From Pelagihabitans sp963710535 (GTDB lineage: Bacteria > Bacteroidota > Bacteroidia > Flavobacteriales > Flavobacteriaceae), in contig CAVQAW010000010.1 of assembly GCA_963710535.1 (NCBI GenBank), positions 434,001 through 498,000 of the forward strand: a stretch of 64,000 bases of DNA, read 5' to 3'. Shown here one piece after another: positions 1 to 8,405 of the stretch (its first letter is position 1; each line of letters starts with the position of its first letter). The translations under genes and the position numbers were made by a program. The notes under the pieces were generated by a model, which was not told the origin of the DNA, did not search any database, and saw only the letters and a list, made by a program, of their open reading frames with translations.

Positions 1-735
1 CATACGCGAGCCATTGCCCGTCCACTTGGCCGGATTTTCTTCAAATTTTCCATCCAGCAACGGATGTGCTGCACCGCCCAAAGGCTGATAACCATTTTGC
101 CAATTCGGCACCCTGAAGGATTCATTTGGGATGTAATAGAAGTTATTGTTTCGCGCATAGGCCATCCCGTTGTCATCGGTTGCCCCAAAAGGGTGCTTTC
201 CCGAGGGGGTAGATTTCCCCTCATAGTTCCGGGCCACGTGGTTCGGTACGATATCGATCAACACCTTTAATCCCATCTTATGGGAACGCCCAACCAAGGC
301 CCTGAATTCCTCCAAACGCCGGCTTGGGTCATCGGCCAGATCGGGATTTACGTTATAGTAATCCTTTACCGCATAGGGGGAGCCGGCCCGCCCTTTGACG
401 ATATCTGGGTCATCGTTCGAGATGCCATATTGGCTATAATCGGTGATCAGGTCGTGATGGGGCACCCCGGTATACCAGATATGGGTGACGCCAAGGTCTT
501 TGATCTCGCCCAGGGCATCTTCGGTAAAGTCGGAGAATTTGCCCACCCCGTTTTCCCCAATCGTGCCCCAAGCTTTGTTGTTGGTGTTGGTATTTCCAAA
601 GAGGCGGGTAAAAACCTGGTAAACCACAACCTTTTTCTTGCCTTGCTGTTTCTGGCCCATTTGGTTCATTTCCGTTTTACATCCAAATAACGACAAGAAT
701 ATCGCCAAACAGGGAAGGATGCCAAATTTACACAT
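1..735 (-). CDS. GH13 alpha-amylase family lipoprotein, N-terminal part (runs off left edge)
   Basis: The first 245 codons of a glycoside hydrolase family 13 protein; the rest lies outside the window. The N-terminus is a lipoprotein signal (hydrophobic stretch ending LSLFGC, Cys19), so the enzyme should be anchored to a membrane, probably the outer membrane. A (beta/alpha)8 amylase start follows: VVVYQVFTRLF near residues 37-45, WGTIGENG, LGVTHIWYTG near 81-90, and conserved region I DIVPNH at residues 161-166. ATG at 735 is only 3 nt after the stop of the GH65 gene, so the two are cotranscribed and translationally close. Likely role: hydrolysis of alpha-1,4-glucans or maltodextrins feeding the adjacent phosphorylase. 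The catalytic Asp/Glu residues lie beyond the edge, so exact specificity (amylase, neopullulanase, alpha-glucosidase) cannot be judged. Confidence 0.88.
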   Translation of the reverse strand, partial: MCKFGILPCLAIFLSLFGCKTEMNQMGQKQQGKKKVVVYQVFTRLFGNTNTNNKAWGTIGENGVGKFSDFTEDALGEIKDLGVTHIWYTGVPHHDLITDYSQYGISNDDPDIVKGRAGSPYAVKDYYNVNPDLADDPSRRLEEFRALVGRSHKMGLKVLIDIVPNHVARNYEGKSTPSGKHPFGATDDNGMAYARNNNFYYIPNESFRVPNWQNGYQPLGGAAHPLLDGKFEENPAKWTGNGSRM

Positions 736-738
736 TCC

Positions 739-3045
739 TTATTTTAGTGATTCCTGGCTGGGGTTCAATACCAGTCTCTTGCCATTGACCCTGATCGACA
801 TTTCGTGTTTGCCGTCAAGTTCAAAGGTATTTCCCTCGTGGCCAACCGTGACCTTCAAGATTCGGTTCCGGAAATTGACTTTAAAGGAGTAGGACTTCCA
901 TTCTTCCGGAATTCGGGGTGAAAACGATAGTTTGTCCTCCACAATGCGCATCCCTCCAAACCCTTCTACGATACTCATCCAAGTGCCGGCCATGGAGGTA
1001 ATATGGAGGCCCTCTTCCACCTCTTTGTTATAATCGTCCAGATCCAATCTTGAAGTCCGCAGATAAAAGGTGTAAGCCTGGTGCATCCTATCGAGCTTGG
1101 CCGCTTGGATACTATGTACACAGGGCGACAGCGATGATTCATGGACGGTGAAAGGCTCGTAAAAATCAAAATGCCTTTGGAGTTCGTCAAGGGTAAAATG
1201 GTCTTCAAAAAAGTAAAACCCCTGTAACACGTCGGCCTGTTTAATGTAGGGTGACCTGAGAATCCGGTCCCAGCTCCATTTTTGATTGATGGGGCGGCTT
1301 TTTTTATCGAGATTGGCCACGGTGATCAATTCCTTGTCTAAAAACCCGTCTTGTTGCAGGTAGATGTCGTGTTGTTCGGAGCGGGGAAAATACATATTGT
1401 CGGCCACCGCTTTCCATTTTTCGGTTTCCGTCTCGGTCAGTTTGGTGATGCCTATGATCCTGCTATAATCGGCAGGATAGCCATCCTTCACTTTTTGCAA
1501 CTGTTCCAAGGTATAGTCGATACACCATTTGGCAAAGTAATTGGTATACCAGTTATTGTTTACGTTGTTCTCGTACTCATTGGGACCTGTGACCCCAAGA
1601 ATAACATATTGATTTTTCAAGGTCGAGAAAGTGGCGCGCTGCTGCCAGAACCTGGATATACCTATCAGCACCTCAAGCCCCATATCGGGGATATAAGAGT
1701 AGTCGCCGGTAAACCGATAATAGTTAAAAATGGCAAAGGCAATGGCACCGTTCCGATGTATTTCCTCGAAAGTGATTTCCCATTCGTTATGGCATTCTTC
1801 CCCGTTCATGGTCACCATGGGATAAAGGGCCGCACCATTCGTAAAGCCAAGTTTCTTGGCATTTTCAATCGCCTTCTCCAGGTGGTTGTATCGGTACTTC
1901 AATAGGTTTCTGGCCACTTTTTGATCTTTGGTGGCCATATAGAAGGGAATGCAATAGGCTTCGGTATCCCAATAGGTACTACCGCCATATTTTTCGCCTG
2001 TGAAGCCTTTGGGCCCAATGTTCAACCTGCTGTCCCTGCCCAAATAGGTTTGGTTCAGATGGAAAATATTAAATCGGATTCCCTGCTGGGCCTTTACATC
2101 GCCTTCAATGGTGATATCGCTCATTTCCCATATTTTGGCCCAGGCCGTTTTTTGCTTTTCGAGCAGGGCATCAAAACCCAAATCAACCGCTTTCTTAAGG
2201 GCATTTTTTGCCGCAGCGATCAATTCGGCAGCTTTATGGTTGCGCGACACGGTATAGCCCCCAAATTTGTGGAGCGCTATGGATTCCCCTTTTTTTAACT
2301 TATGGGTATATTCAAGTCCGACCCATTGCTCCTTTTCATGAACTTTGGGACGTATCTCAAGCAATTTCCCTTTTTGAACCAACTGTGCCTCCATAAAAGT
2401 ACAGGTAGCGAAATTCGTTTTCATGGTATGGGCCTCGATAAAAGCCTGATTGCCATCGGCCTTGACATTGGTGGTGTTCCAAAATTTATCGTCCCAGTTG
2501 GTATCATGGTTTTTGATGCCACTATCCAAATAGGGCATGAATGCAATCGAGATATCGGAATCAACAGGAGTCAGTTCGTATTTGATGGCACCGACCTCAT
2601 CGAGTTCCAAGCTCAAAAAACGGGTTACCTTGATATCCAAATGAACACCATTGGGCATTGTGGCCACGAAGGTTCGCATATACCATCCTTCCTTCATGTT
2701 CAACTCACGTCGAAAATGGGCCACTTTTTTACAACTGTTCAAATCGAAGGGCTCCTCGTTGATTTTAATATTGATCCCAATCCAATTGGGCGCATTCAAT
2801 ACTTTGGCAAAATATTCAGGATAGCCATTTTTCCACCAACCTACCCTTGTTTTATCCGGATAGTAAACCCCTGCAATGTAACTGCCCTGAAAGGTCTTGC
2901 CGGAATATTGCTCTTCAAAATTGGCCCTCTGCCCCATGGCACCGTTACCTATACTAAATAGGCTCTCCGAGGATTTTACCCGCTCTTTGTCGAAACCCTC
3001 TTCAATGATCGACCATTCACTGGGTTTAATATAATCTTGGTTCAT
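739..3045 (-). CDS. GH65 family glycoside phosphorylase (maltose phosphorylase-like)
   Basis: A 768-aa protein of normal family length and no signal peptide, hence cytoplasmic. GH65 enzymes phosphorolyse alpha-glucosides; with maltose they yield beta-glucose-1-phosphate and glucose. Visible family landmarks: N-terminal beta-sandwich (about 1-270), linker helices, and an (alpha/alpha)6 barrel with YGGSTYWDTEAY (353-364), GEECHNEWEI (around 415) and the general-acid motif GPNEYENNVNNN (487-498; the Glu of NEY, E490, is the expected proton donor), plus KQADVLQGFYF, a conserved phosphate-site region. It lies between pgmB, which converts beta-glucose-1-phosphate, and a GH13 enzyme, which strongly supports maltose as substrate. 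Kojibiose, trehalose or nigerose phosphorylase activity cannot be excluded from sequence alone. Confidence 0.93.
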   Translation of the reverse strand: MNQDYIKPSEWSIIEEGFDKERVKSSESLFSIGNGAMGQRANFEEQYSGKTFQGSYIAGVYYPDKTRVGWWKNGYPEYFAKVLNAPNWIGINIKINEEPFDLNSCKKVAHFRRELNMKEGWYMRTFVATMPNGVHLDIKVTRFLSLELDEVGAIKYELTPVDSDISIAFMPYLDSGIKNHDTNWDDKFWNTTNVKADGNQAFIEAHTMKTNFATCTFMEAQLVQKGKLLEIRPKVHEKEQWVGLEYTHKLKKGESIALHKFGGYTVSRNHKAAELIAAAKNALKKAVDLGFDALLEKQKTAWAKIWEMSDITIEGDVKAQQGIRFNIFHLNQTYLGRDSRLNIGPKGFTGEKYGGSTYWDTEAYCIPFYMATKDQKVARNLLKYRYNHLEKAIENAKKLGFTNGAALYPMVTMNGEECHNEWEITFEEIHRNGAIAFAIFNYYRFTGDYSYIPDMGLEVLIGISRFWQQRATFSTLKNQYVILGVTGPNEYENNVNNNWYTNYFAKWCIDYTLEQLQKVKDGYPADYSRIIGITKLTETETEKWKAVADNMYFPRSEQHDIYLQQDGFLDKELITVANLDKKSRPINQKWSWDRILRSPYIKQADVLQGFYFFEDHFTLDELQRHFDFYEPFTVHESSLSPCVHSIQAAKLDRMHQAYTFYLRTSRLDLDDYNKEVEEGLHITSMAGTWMSIVEGFGGMRIVEDKLSFSPRIPEEWKSYSFKVNFRNRILKVTVGHEGNTFELDGKHEMSIRVNGKRLVLNPSQESLK

Positions 3046-3143
3046 AGGTTGCTTATTTAAAGGTTCGTATAATAGTTGTTATGGGCGTTGTTCAATGTAA
3101 CAAATGCTGCGTCAGCTGCTTCAAATCAATTGCTTTAAACCCC

Positions 3144-3815
3144 CTAAGTCACAAGGTTTGTCTTTTTGATCAAATCTTCTAAAAACCCAAAATTGATTTC
3201 CGTAAAATCCACAAAATTGTAATCTGCTCCGGTAAGCACGGCCGAATCTCCAATACCTATACTGGTCATTTGTGCCGTATTGGCCGCCTCAATGCCCGCC
3301 AAAGCATCTTCAAACACCACGCAATTTTTGGCATCTACCCCCAATTTATCCGCAGCGATCATGAATACCTCCGGGTCGGGCTTTGCTTTGCTTACCGCAT
3401 TGCCATCAACAATGGCATCAAAATAAGTCAAAAGCTTCACCTTTTCCAAAATTGGCACAGCATTTTTACTTGCAGAACCCAAAGCCATGGGAATGCCCTT
3501 GTTCTTGAGAAAGTCGAGCACTTTGGTGACGTCCGGCAAAATTTCGGTTTCGTCCATACCCGCAATATAGGAGAGGTAATCCTCGTTTTTTTCTGCCAAC
3601 CACGCATTGAACTGTTCCTTGGAAACGCTCATGCCCCCCATTTCCAGTAAAATTTCCAGACATCGTATACGGCTGACTCCCTTAAAATTTTCGTTATCCT
3701 CTTCTGTAAAATGGATGCCAAGCTCATCGGCGAGTTTTTTCCATGCCATAAAATGATACTTTGCAGTATCGACGATCACACCATCGAGATCAAAAATGAA
3801 TCCGGGTTTTTTCAT
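3144..3815 (-). CDS. pgmB: beta-phosphoglucomutase (HAD superfamily)
   Basis: A 223-aa cytoplasmic HAD-family mutase that interconverts beta-glucose-1-phosphate and glucose-6-phosphate. Motif I is FDLDGVIVDT (nucleophile D9 and acid/base D11), with the cap-domain sequence FKGVSR near residue 46, motif II LGSASKNA, motif III Lys in KAKPDPEVF and motif IV VFEDALAGIEAA with the Mg-binding acidic pair. The length is typical. It sits between the LacI regulator (194 nt upstream) and the GH65 phosphorylase (98 nt downstream), the standard order for a maltose phosphorylase operon in Bacteroidota. A generic HAD phosphatase is the alternative, but the context and the GVSR hinge favour beta-PGM. Confidence 0.94.
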   Translation of the reverse strand: MKKPGFIFDLDGVIVDTAKYHFMAWKKLADELGIHFTEEDNENFKGVSRIRCLEILLEMGGMSVSKEQFNAWLAEKNEDYLSYIAGMDETEILPDVTKVLDFLKNKGIPMALGSASKNAVPILEKVKLLTYFDAIVDGNAVSKAKPDPEVFMIAADKLGVDAKNCVVFEDALAGIEAANTAQMTSIGIGDSAVLTGADYNFVDFTEINFGFLEDLIKKTNLVT

Positions 3816-4009
3816 TGGAAAACAGGTTTGTTTTAATAAAAATGTACGTTTTCTTTTAAAAACAATGACACCAATAACGCTGATTTACAGACCACACGGG
3901 GAAAAACATGATATGGGTATCTTAAAAATCGAATTGGGGTGAAAAATAGGGTTTCGGGAACAAGATACTTTGAATCTTACGTATTTCATAGCATTTTACC
4001 ATGCGGAGT

Positions 4010-5038
4010 TCAATCATTTTCGGTTGACTCCCTTTCGATCAAGGTGGCCTGTATCACTTCAGTCCGGTATTTAACCTCTTCGTCTCCCACATCCCCTTCT
4101 ATCCGGTCGATCAATAACTGGGCAGCCATTTCACCCATCCGATCGCCGTGCTGGTCGACCGTGGTCAAGGTCGGATCGCCGTAGCGTGATAGGATACCGT
4201 CGGTAAATCCAATCACTTCAAGGTCGGCAGGTATTTTGATTCCCATTCTTTTTGCCAAACGCATGCTGTGGATGGCGAAAAGCTCATTGACACATAGGAT
4301 GGCATCCATCTCATTTTCCTGCAAAAAAGTGCCGATTTCAGCGACATTTACATCGGAATACGGCAATCGCAGTATCAAGCGTTCATCTATCTGCAGGCCA
4401 CCGTCGATGAGTGCTTTCCGGTACCCCTCCGCTCTTTTTCTGCTCACGTTGAAATAACTTTCCGTTGTGACCAAAGCGATTTTTTTTCGGCCGTTCTTGA
4501 TGAACTTGCCAACGGCTTGGTAGGCAATCTCAAAGTCATTGATGATCACTTTGTCGCAAGCGATGTCCTCAGTGACCCTATCGAAGAGCACCAATGGAAT
4601 GCCTTGGTCGGTTACCTCCTTTAAATGGGCAAAATCGTATTTCTGTTGGGTTTCCGCAGAAAGCGACATAATAAAACCGTCGATGCTGCCGTTGGCCAAC
4701 ATTTCCATATTGATCACCTCCTTATCAAATGACTCGTCAGAAATACATATGATCACATTGTAGCCCCGCTGGTTCGCATATTTTTCAATGCCCCTGAAGA
4801 CCGTGGTGAAAAAATAGTGCAAAATATCCGGTATGATGACGCCAATATTCTTGGTGCGCTTGTTTTTAAGACTAACCGCAATGTTGTTCGGTTTGTAGTT
4901 GTACAGTTTGGCAAAGGCCTGGATTTTATCTTTGGTATCCTGTCCTATTTCCGTACTGTTTTTGAGTGCCTTGGAAACGGTAGATATTGAAACGTCCAAT
5001 TCCCGCGCGATGTCCTTAAGCGTAATTTTTTGTTTCAC
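4010..5038 (-). CDS. LacI/GalR-family transcriptional regulator
   Basis: A 342-aa regulator: an N-terminal helix-turn-helix (LKDIARELDVSISTVSKAL, about 7-25), a hinge around 45-60, then a periplasmic-binding-protein-like ligand domain starting at KNIGVIIPD and ending with the EVIGFTDG and PTLTTVDQ blocks typical of sugar-responsive members. The start is GTG at 5036-5038: no in-frame ATG lies upstream before stops, and the HTH begins immediately. It is transcribed toward pgmB-GH65-GH13 and is divergent from susC across a 369-nt control region, so it probably responds to a sugar or sugar phosphate and controls both arms. The inducer is inferred to be maltose-related because of its operon; xylose-related control of the plus-strand arm remains possible. 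Confidence 0.93.
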   Translation of the reverse strand: MKQKITLKDIARELDVSISTVSKALKNSTEIGQDTKDKIQAFAKLYNYKPNNIAVSLKNKRTKNIGVIIPDILHYFFTTVFRGIEKYANQRGYNVIICISDESFDKEVINMEMLANGSIDGFIMSLSAETQQKYDFAHLKEVTDQGIPLVLFDRVTEDIACDKVIINDFEIAYQAVGKFIKNGRKKIALVTTESYFNVSRKRAEGYRKALIDGGLQIDERLILRLPYSDVNVAEIGTFLQENEMDAILCVNELFAIHSMRLAKRMGIKIPADLEVIGFTDGILSRYGDPTLTTVDQHGDRMGEMAAQLLIDRIEGDVGDEEVKYRTEVIQATLIERESTEND

Positions 5039-5182
5039 TGCATCGAAAATTTAAATTTCGCTGTCCGTAAATTTAACCATTATTAAGTTTGACCCGTGAT
5101 AATTATTGTTGGAATTTGGCCATAAAAGCGATTCCTTAAGATTTTTTTTAGAAATTCGAAAAAACCTTATATTTACCCCAAA

Positions 5183-5215
5183 TTGAGATATACTCATTTA
5201 AAACACCTATCTTTT
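5183..5215 (+). promoter_or_regulatory. candidate susC promoter (TTG-N22-TATCTTTT)
   Basis: TTG at 5183-5185 and TATCTTTT at 5208-5215 are separated by 22 nt, matching the Bacteroidota primary-sigma consensus TTG - 17 to 23 nt - TAnnTTTG at all but the last base. It points to susC. Inferred from consensus only. Confidence 0.45.
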
Positions 5216-5278
5216 GGGAATTGCCGAGAATAAGGTGGGGCTATTTATCAAAACTGAAATCAGGAAAAGTTATTAACA

Positions 5279-5292
5279 CGAAACCGTTTGCG
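5279..5292. promoter_or_regulatory. candidate LacI-family operator
   Basis: CGAAACCGTTTGCG contains the odd palindrome AAAC-C-GTTT and matches the general LacI/CcpA-type operator pattern TGWAARCGYTWNCW at 11 of 14 positions. It lies in the divergent region between a LacI-family gene and susC, downstream of the proposed susC promoter, a position suited to repression of the susCD operon by the adjacent regulator. Confidence 0.45.
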
Positions 5293-5407
5293 GAACTTCC
5301 TAAATTGTCCTAATCGGTATTTTAACATGTTTTTTACATATTTTAGGCACCTTAACGCTCTATTTTATTAGCTTTTAATCAAATTAACTCAACTTAAACT
5401 AACTTTT

Positions 5408-8395
5408 ATGAAGATTACTCTATTCAAAAGCGTGATGATTCTCGGGGCATTTCTGTGCTTTGGGATTTCACATGCACAGGAAGTGACCGGGATGGTTTCC
5501 GATGCCAACGGACCGTTACCGGGTGCCAGTGTTGTAGTCAAAGGAACGACTACGGGTACGCAGACCGATTTCGATGGTAATTATACCATCAACGCAGACG
5601 GCGATGCCACCTTGGTATTCAGCTACATTGGTTTTAAGACCACTGAAGTTGCCGTTGGTGGGCAAACCACCATCAACGTAACCTTGGAGGAAGATGCCCA
5701 GGCGTTGGAAGAAGTGGTCGTAACAGGTTACGGCTCCCAACAAAAAAAGGAAATTACCACTGCGGTTACCAGTGTAAATGCCGAGGATTTCAACCAGGGG
5801 ATCATCACCGCGCCCACCCAATTATTGGAAGGTAAGGTTGCCGGTCTGAGCGTTTACAACAGAGGGGGCGACCCCAACGGTGCGCCTACCATTCGACTAA
5901 GGGGTATTTCAACGATCGGTGGAAACACCGAACCGCTTGTGGTCATCGATGGGGTGCTGGGGGGCAGTTTGAACAACGTAGACCCTAACGATATAGCGAA
6001 CATCACCGTCTTGAAAGATGGTTCTGCGGCCGCAATTTACGGTACACGGGGCTCGAGTGGTGTTATCCTTGTCACCACCAAATCAGGAAAATCCGGGCAA
6101 CCGATGCAGTTGACCTACAACGGTCAGTTTGCCGTCTCAACCATCGCCAACCAAGTAAATATCATGAACCGTGAAGAATTCTTGGCAGCAGGAGGTAACG
6201 ATTTGGGAAGCGCTACGGATTGGATCGAAGAAGTGACACAAAATGGCATTTCACAGGTTCACAACGTTGCGGCCGTCGGGGGAACCGAAGATGTGACCTA
6301 TCGCGTGTCGGCGAACTTCAGGGAAAATGAGGGGATCCTGATCAATTCAGGTAACACCCAGTTCAATGCCCGTACCAATTTTTCGACGAGACTGATGAAC
6401 GATAAATTGAAAATTGATTTCAATACTGCCCTTACCCAGCGTGAAAGAGAAAGAGGTTTTTATGAGGCCCTGCGGTACGCCGTAACCTACAACCCAACGG
6501 CTCCTGTTTTTGGGGACGACGCACCCTTCCCCTTTGCCTCTGCCCAATATGGCGGGTATTTCGAGACCTTGGGGCTCTTTGATAGCTTCAACCCGGCATC
6601 CATTGCCAATCAGAGCAGGAACAAGGAAGAATCGAATACCTTGAATTACAGCTTAAACCTGAACTATCGGTTCACAGACAATTTTTCGGCCAACGTAAAC
6701 TATGCCGGGCAGAACATTAAATCGGATACCCGGATCTATTATCCCACCACTACTTTGTTTGGGGGCAATGCCGTAAGCCCGACCGCAAGGGGTAGGGCGA
6801 ATTTCCTTTCCAGGGACGAAAGTTTCCAATTGTTCGAGGCCTATGGTACCTACACCAATACGATATTAGATCGTGTTGCGCTGACCGTCGCCGGGGGCTA
6901 TTCTTATCAGGAAAACGACTATAACGACTACTTCTTCGGATTGGGAGATTTCCCTCCAGGAATTAACTTCGATTTCAGCAACAATATCGGAGTTGCACAA
7001 GACCTTTTGGAAGCGGGCCGAATTACGGCCAACAGCAGCAGGAGGGACGGTGACAAGATCATCGCCTTCTTTGGCCGCTTGAACGCCACCTTCGATGATG
7101 CCATTTATTTGAATGCCTCTATCAGAAGGGAAGGGTCGAGCCGTTTTGGTCCGGACCAACAGTGGGGTCTTTTCCCCGCCATCGCCGTGGGAGCCGATAT
7201 CAACAAATACCTACAATTGGATAATGTGGATCTGTTGAAAGCCCGTCTTGGTTATGGGGTTACAGGTGCCATCCCTCCAGGAGTAGGTTTGTATGAAACC
7301 GTATACAATGTGGTCAATGGGGCCGACGGATTCAGTGGTTCCGGAACCTCCAATGGAACGCGGGCCGCAAATCCCGATTTGAAATGGGAGGAAAAGCGTG
7401 AGATCAACTTCGGTATCGAATATGCCATGGACCGTTTGTCTGCCACTCTAGATATCTATAATAGGAACATTGTAGACTTCATCTTTTTGGCCAACGTAGA
7501 TGCCGCCTTGTTCAATGGAATTGGACAGCGTTTTGAAAATGCAGGAAAATTGAGCACCAATGGGGTGGAATTCACCATTAACTACGATGTCCTTAAAAAG
7601 GAAAATCTTTCCTACAACACTGGACTTATTTTCTCTACCTACAAGACCATCTTGAAGGAAAACGCCCAGGGCGATCAGGTAATCGCCAACTTGGGTGCTC
7701 CCGGACAAAACGATACCAACGTAATCTTGGTGAAAGAAGGCGAGGAAGTGGGCCAGATTTGGGGACCTGTTTTTTCAGGAGAGGTGAATGCCGTAGGCAC
7801 TCCGATCTTGGTGGATATCAATGGAGATGGCCAATTGATTACCGGTCAAGGTAGTGCCTTGGACGATAATGCCGACTTTAAGGTATTGGGTAAGGGTATC
7901 CCCGATTTCGAATTGGGATGGACCAACCAATTGACGTTTGGTAAATGGGACGTCAACGCCTTCTTTAGAGGGGTGTTCGGACATAGCTTGGTCAATTCGT
8001 TCCGCGCCTTCTACGAGCCCATCATCGGTTCTCAGGCTTCCTACAATTTCGTGAACACCAAATATGCAAGACCCGATATCAAAACGGCGCAGTTCAGTTC
8101 TTACTATGTTGAGAAAGCCGATTTTGTAAGGTTAGACAACATCTCCGTAGGATATAACTTCGATATCAACAACAATTACATTAAAGATATCCGATTGAGT
8201 TTGAGCGCTCAGAACCTGTTCACCATCACCGGTTATTCGGGTACCCAACCGGATCCAGCACTTCAAGATGTTCCCGATGATTTGGTGAGCAACTTGCGGG
8301 CAGGAAGCGCCAATGTTTTGGCCCCCGGTATCGATAGGCGTAATACCTATTTCCAAGCGAGAACCATTTCGTTAGGCTTAAATGTTAACTTTTAA
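5408..8395 (+). CDS. SusC-family TonB-dependent outer-membrane transporter
   Basis: A 995-aa outer-membrane barrel that imports glycan fragments with its SusD partner using TonB energy. Sec signal peptide residues 1-24 (ends SHAQ), CarboxypepD-reg-like beta-sandwich about 25-100 (VSDANGPLPGASVVVKGT, TDFDGNYTI), the plug entry EEVVVTGYGSQQKKEITTAV around 100-120, the plug with VVIDGVLGG and VLKDGSAAAIYGTRGSSGV, and a long barrel ending in the aromatic-terminal LNVNF. The length is normal for SusC proteins. Eleven nt separate its stop from susD. The substrate is not deducible directly: the divergent maltose genes argue for maltodextrin, while the downstream xylBA genes argue for a xylose-containing ligand. 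A candidate LacI operator precedes it. Confidence 0.95.
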   Translation: MKITLFKSVMILGAFLCFGISHAQEVTGMVSDANGPLPGASVVVKGTTTGTQTDFDGNYTINADGDATLVFSYIGFKTTEVAVGGQTTINVTLEEDAQALEEVVVTGYGSQQKKEITTAVTSVNAEDFNQGIITAPTQLLEGKVAGLSVYNRGGDPNGAPTIRLRGISTIGGNTEPLVVIDGVLGGSLNNVDPNDIANITVLKDGSAAAIYGTRGSSGVILVTTKSGKSGQPMQLTYNGQFAVSTIANQVNIMNREEFLAAGGNDLGSATDWIEEVTQNGISQVHNVAAVGGTEDVTYRVSANFRENEGILINSGNTQFNARTNFSTRLMNDKLKIDFNTALTQRERERGFYEALRYAVTYNPTAPVFGDDAPFPFASAQYGGYFETLGLFDSFNPASIANQSRNKEESNTLNYSLNLNYRFTDNFSANVNYAGQNIKSDTRIYYPTTTLFGGNAVSPTARGRANFLSRDESFQLFEAYGTYTNTILDRVALTVAGGYSYQENDYNDYFFGLGDFPPGINFDFSNNIGVAQDLLEAGRITANSSRRDGDKIIAFFGRLNATFDDAIYLNASIRREGSSRFGPDQQWGLFPAIAVGADINKYLQLDNVDLLKARLGYGVTGAIPPGVGLYETVYNVVNGADGFSGSGTSNGTRAANPDLKWEEKREINFGIEYAMDRLSATLDIYNRNIVDFIFLANVDAALFNGIGQRFENAGKLSTNGVEFTINYDVLKKENLSYNTGLIFSTYKTILKENAQGDQVIANLGAPGQNDTNVILVKEGEEVGQIWGPVFSGEVNAVGTPILVDINGDGQLITGQGSALDDNADFKVLGKGIPDFELGWTNQLTFGKWDVNAFFRGVFGHSLVNSFRAFYEPIIGSQASYNFVNTKYARPDIKTAQFSSYYVEKADFVRLDNISVGYNFDINNNYIKDIRLSLSAQNLFTITGYSGTQPDPALQDVPDDLVSNLRAGSANVLAPGIDRRNTYFQARTISLGLNVNF

Positions 8396-8405
8396 AAAAA
8401 AAACT

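Larger units (their letters stand above)
5039..5407. other. divergent control region between lacI-type regulator and susC
   Basis: A 369-nt gene-free, AT-rich stretch between divergent start codons. It contains a candidate plus-strand Bacteroidota promoter (5183-5215) and a candidate LacI-family operator (5279-5292) located downstream of it, in the susC leader. Toward the regulator only weak matches to TAnnTTTG are visible on the minus strand (7 of 8 bases in a TAaaTTTA near the GTG). The susC leader would be long (nearly 190 nt after the proposed -7 box). No small ORF, tRNA or clear riboswitch structure was recognised. Confidence 0.6.

Noticed and set aside
5042..5058. AAATTTAAATTT palindrome at the LacI gene start as an autoregulatory operator
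   Set aside because: Low-complexity AT symmetry expected by chance in this composition.
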